This document shows positions 13,655-15,037 of a stretch of DNA of 15,037 bases, one piece after another. Below the pieces are notes generated by a model. The model did no database searches, was not told the origin of the DNA, and saw nothing but the letters and a program-made list of their open reading frames with translations. The position numbers were made by a program, and so were the translations under genes. Source of the DNA: GWA2-49-15 sp964359085 (GTDB lineage Bacteria; Bdellovibrionota; Bacteriovoracia; Bacteriovoracales; Bacteriovoracaceae); NCBI GenBank assembly GCA_964359085.1, contig CAYHRT010000085.1, positions 1 to 15,037 on the forward strand, written 5' to 3'. Each line of letters starts with the position of its first letter. The first letter of the stretch is position 1.

Positions 13655-15037
13655 TTACAGTTTAAAAAACGCCATAGTTATGATGAGAAGGGGCAAATAG
13701 GTAATTGAACCTATGAAGTACCAGCGGGCCCAAGTTCTTGCGTCTAACTGACCTGAAGAAAAAGAAAACAAACCTCTCATAGACAAAAGGAAGAACCCCA
13801 CACCGAGAGTGGCGGCAGTGTAAAAATAGACAACGGAAAAGTTTTTTAAAAGGGTCGGGGACAGAGATATCGCCACAAGAATAACGGTAAAGAGCAGGAT
13901 GAGGGCACGGGTGGCGGTCTCACCATAACGAGCAGGGTAGGTATAGATGACGGCCTTCCTAAAGTCGTCAGCATGATAGAGGGAAATGGCTAAAAAATGT
14001 GGTAGTTGCCAGATGTAGAGAACAAAGAAAAGTGAAACGCTTACGGGATCAAGCCTGCCGGTAACTGCTGTCCACCCGATCAAGGGGGGTAGTGCCCCAG
14101 GAATGGCCCCGACAAAGACTGCCATCTCAGTTTTTCTCTTCAAGGGTGTATAGAGAAAAAGATAAATGACTAGGGCCCCGGTCGCCAAGGTTGCGGTCAA
14201 CCAATTGATGAACAGAAACAAGCCAATAAGGCCAACCAGGCAAAGAGCGATTCCGAAAGTGAGTGCTTGTGATACGGTCAGCCTGCCATCGGGCAAAGGA
14301 CGATTTTTAGTTCGTTCCATTTTGTTATCAAGATCTTTTTCCATCACGCAATTTAAGGCCGCGGACCCCATGACCACAAATTGAATAAAGAGCAAAGCCC
14401 ACGCTCCTCTCAAAAGGGATAAATGGCCTTTTGCCAAAATCATTCCACATAGGGCGGTTGCCAGCACCAGCAGGGCCAATTTGGGTTTGGTGAGGGCAAA
14501 ATAGTCTGATAACCAGCTCTCTCTTTGGACTATTGTAGAGCGTTCATAAGACCCCAGCAGCAGAATGATTTTCCAAGTACAGGCCAGAAGCATGGCCGCC
14601 AAGGCGAGGTGCAAAGTGGTGGGCAGAGGCCCGAGAGAGGTGGCCACAGACCAAACGCCCAGGAATATTTGGAGCAGGACAATGGTTAATATGGCATTGA
14701 GATAGAATTTTATTTTGCTCAAGAGAATTGGGGGAATAGACCATTTTTTGATAGTTCTTAGGAGTTGGTGCGCCACGATCATAGTGATCATCGCAATAAT
14801 AGCCGCGAAATATCGATGGAGAATATGCATTTGCGCTTGGATACTTTCAGGCCAAAAAGTGTGTTCCCATTTGGTGGCATCAAAGCATAAGAGAGAATGG
14901 GCCCAACCCAGACCACAGGCGGCCCCCACTCCAGAATGTCGAAGAAAGGCGCCCAAGATGATTTGCAAAAAGATCAAGAAAAGAAGGGCGCTCGAAAAAT
15001 GTTTGAAGATGGGACGATAAGCGGCATCAGCTTTTGA
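13655..15037 (-). CDS. ctaAB: Fused heme A synthase / heme O synthase, CtaA-CtaB (5' end off window)
   Basis: The frame is open to the right edge, reading back through YRPIFKHFSSALLF, so the TTG at 14977 is not the true start. The first visible part is the C-terminal half of CtaA (COX15): LRHSGVGAACG and LLCF carry the paired loop cysteines, HILHR (14827-14813) holds a haem-ligand His, and TLHLALA a second. CtaB begins near 14515 with YFALTKPK. It shows the prenyl-diphosphate-binding stretch NCVMEKDLD then MERTKNRPLPDGRL, and later YTPLKRKT, GAIPGALPPLIGW and WQLPHFLA. CtaB farnesylates heme B to heme O; CtaA oxidises heme O to heme A, a cofactor of aa3-type oxidases. Both are polytopic inner-membrane enzymes. 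No stop codon or start lies at the junction, so this is a true translational fusion. Fusions of this kind are known, for example in Thermus. Confidence 0.93.
   Translation of the reverse strand, partial: SKADAAYRPIFKHFSSALLFLIFLQIILGAFLRHSGVGAACGLGWAHSLLCFDATKWEHTFWPESIQAQMHILHRYFAAIIAMITMIVAHQLLRTIKKWSIPPILLSKIKFYLNAILTIVLLQIFLGVWSVATSLGPLPTTLHLALAAMLLACTWKIILLLGSYERSTIVQRESWLSDYFALTKPKLALLVLATALCGMILAKGHLSLLRGAWALLFIQFVVMGSAALNCVMEKDLDNKMERTKNRPLPDGRLTVSQALTFGIALCLVGLIGLFLFINWLTATLATGALVIYLFLYTPLKRKTEMAVFVGAIPGALPPLIGWTAVTGRLDPVSVSLFFVLYIWQLPHFLAISLYHADDFRKAVIYTYPARYGETATRALILLFTVILVAISLSPTLLKNFSVVYFYTAATLGVGFFLLSMRGLFSFSSGQLDARTWARWYFIGSITYLPLLIITMAFFKL

Noticed and set aside
14977..15020. 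TTG 14977 as the true start of the ctaAB gene
   Set aside because: The frame continues upstream to the window edge with CtaA-like sequence, and the visible part begins in the middle of a CtaA membrane helix.

Overview
This window looks like a chromosomal segment of a Gram-negative, aerobic bacterium. It has a TolC-type outer-membrane channel, an RND pump, lipoprotein and Sec signal peptides, and heme O/heme A biosynthesis for a haem-copper oxidase. The mix of secreted proteins and a CtaA-CtaB fusion fits a deltaproteobacterial or Bdellovibrionota-like lineage. That placement is a weak inference from protein character. No rRNA, tRNA, CRISPR, phage or transposase gene is visible.

Layout. (1) 1-5403, minus strand: a tripartite efflux operon in the order adaptor (MFP), RND permease, TolC-like channel. 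The permease and channel genes overlap by 10 bp, and the channel runs off the left edge. Between adaptor and permease sits a 180-bp imperfect palindrome (4358-4537). Hand pairing gives a long minus-strand RNA hairpin in which every non-Watson-Crick opposition is G-U, G-A or U-U. (2) 5404-5579: adaptor leader with a perfect 22-bp palindrome. (3) 5580-8444, minus strand: a scramblase-family protein, an exported START-domain lipid-binding protein and, upstream, a secreted HExxH metalloprotease. (4) 8595-10549, plus strand: a YiiX/YaeF-type papain-like lipoprotein and a small DUF2934 protein. (5) 10627-13452, minus strand: a large multi-pass membrane protein with a spermidine-synthase-like domain. 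It is markedly more AT-rich than its surroundings and starts at TTG. (6) 13655 to the right edge, minus strand: the C-terminal half of heme A synthase (CtaA) fused to heme O synthase (CtaB), open at the edge.

How the parts work together. The three efflux genes encode one envelope-spanning pump, although the adaptor appears to lack the usual alpha-helical hairpin. The scramblase and START genes are 21 bp apart and probably form a lipid-handling pair. CtaA-CtaB would carry out consecutive steps from heme B to heme O to heme A. The most unusual item is the long hairpin between adaptor and permease, placed exactly between the adaptor stop codon and the permease ribosome binding site.
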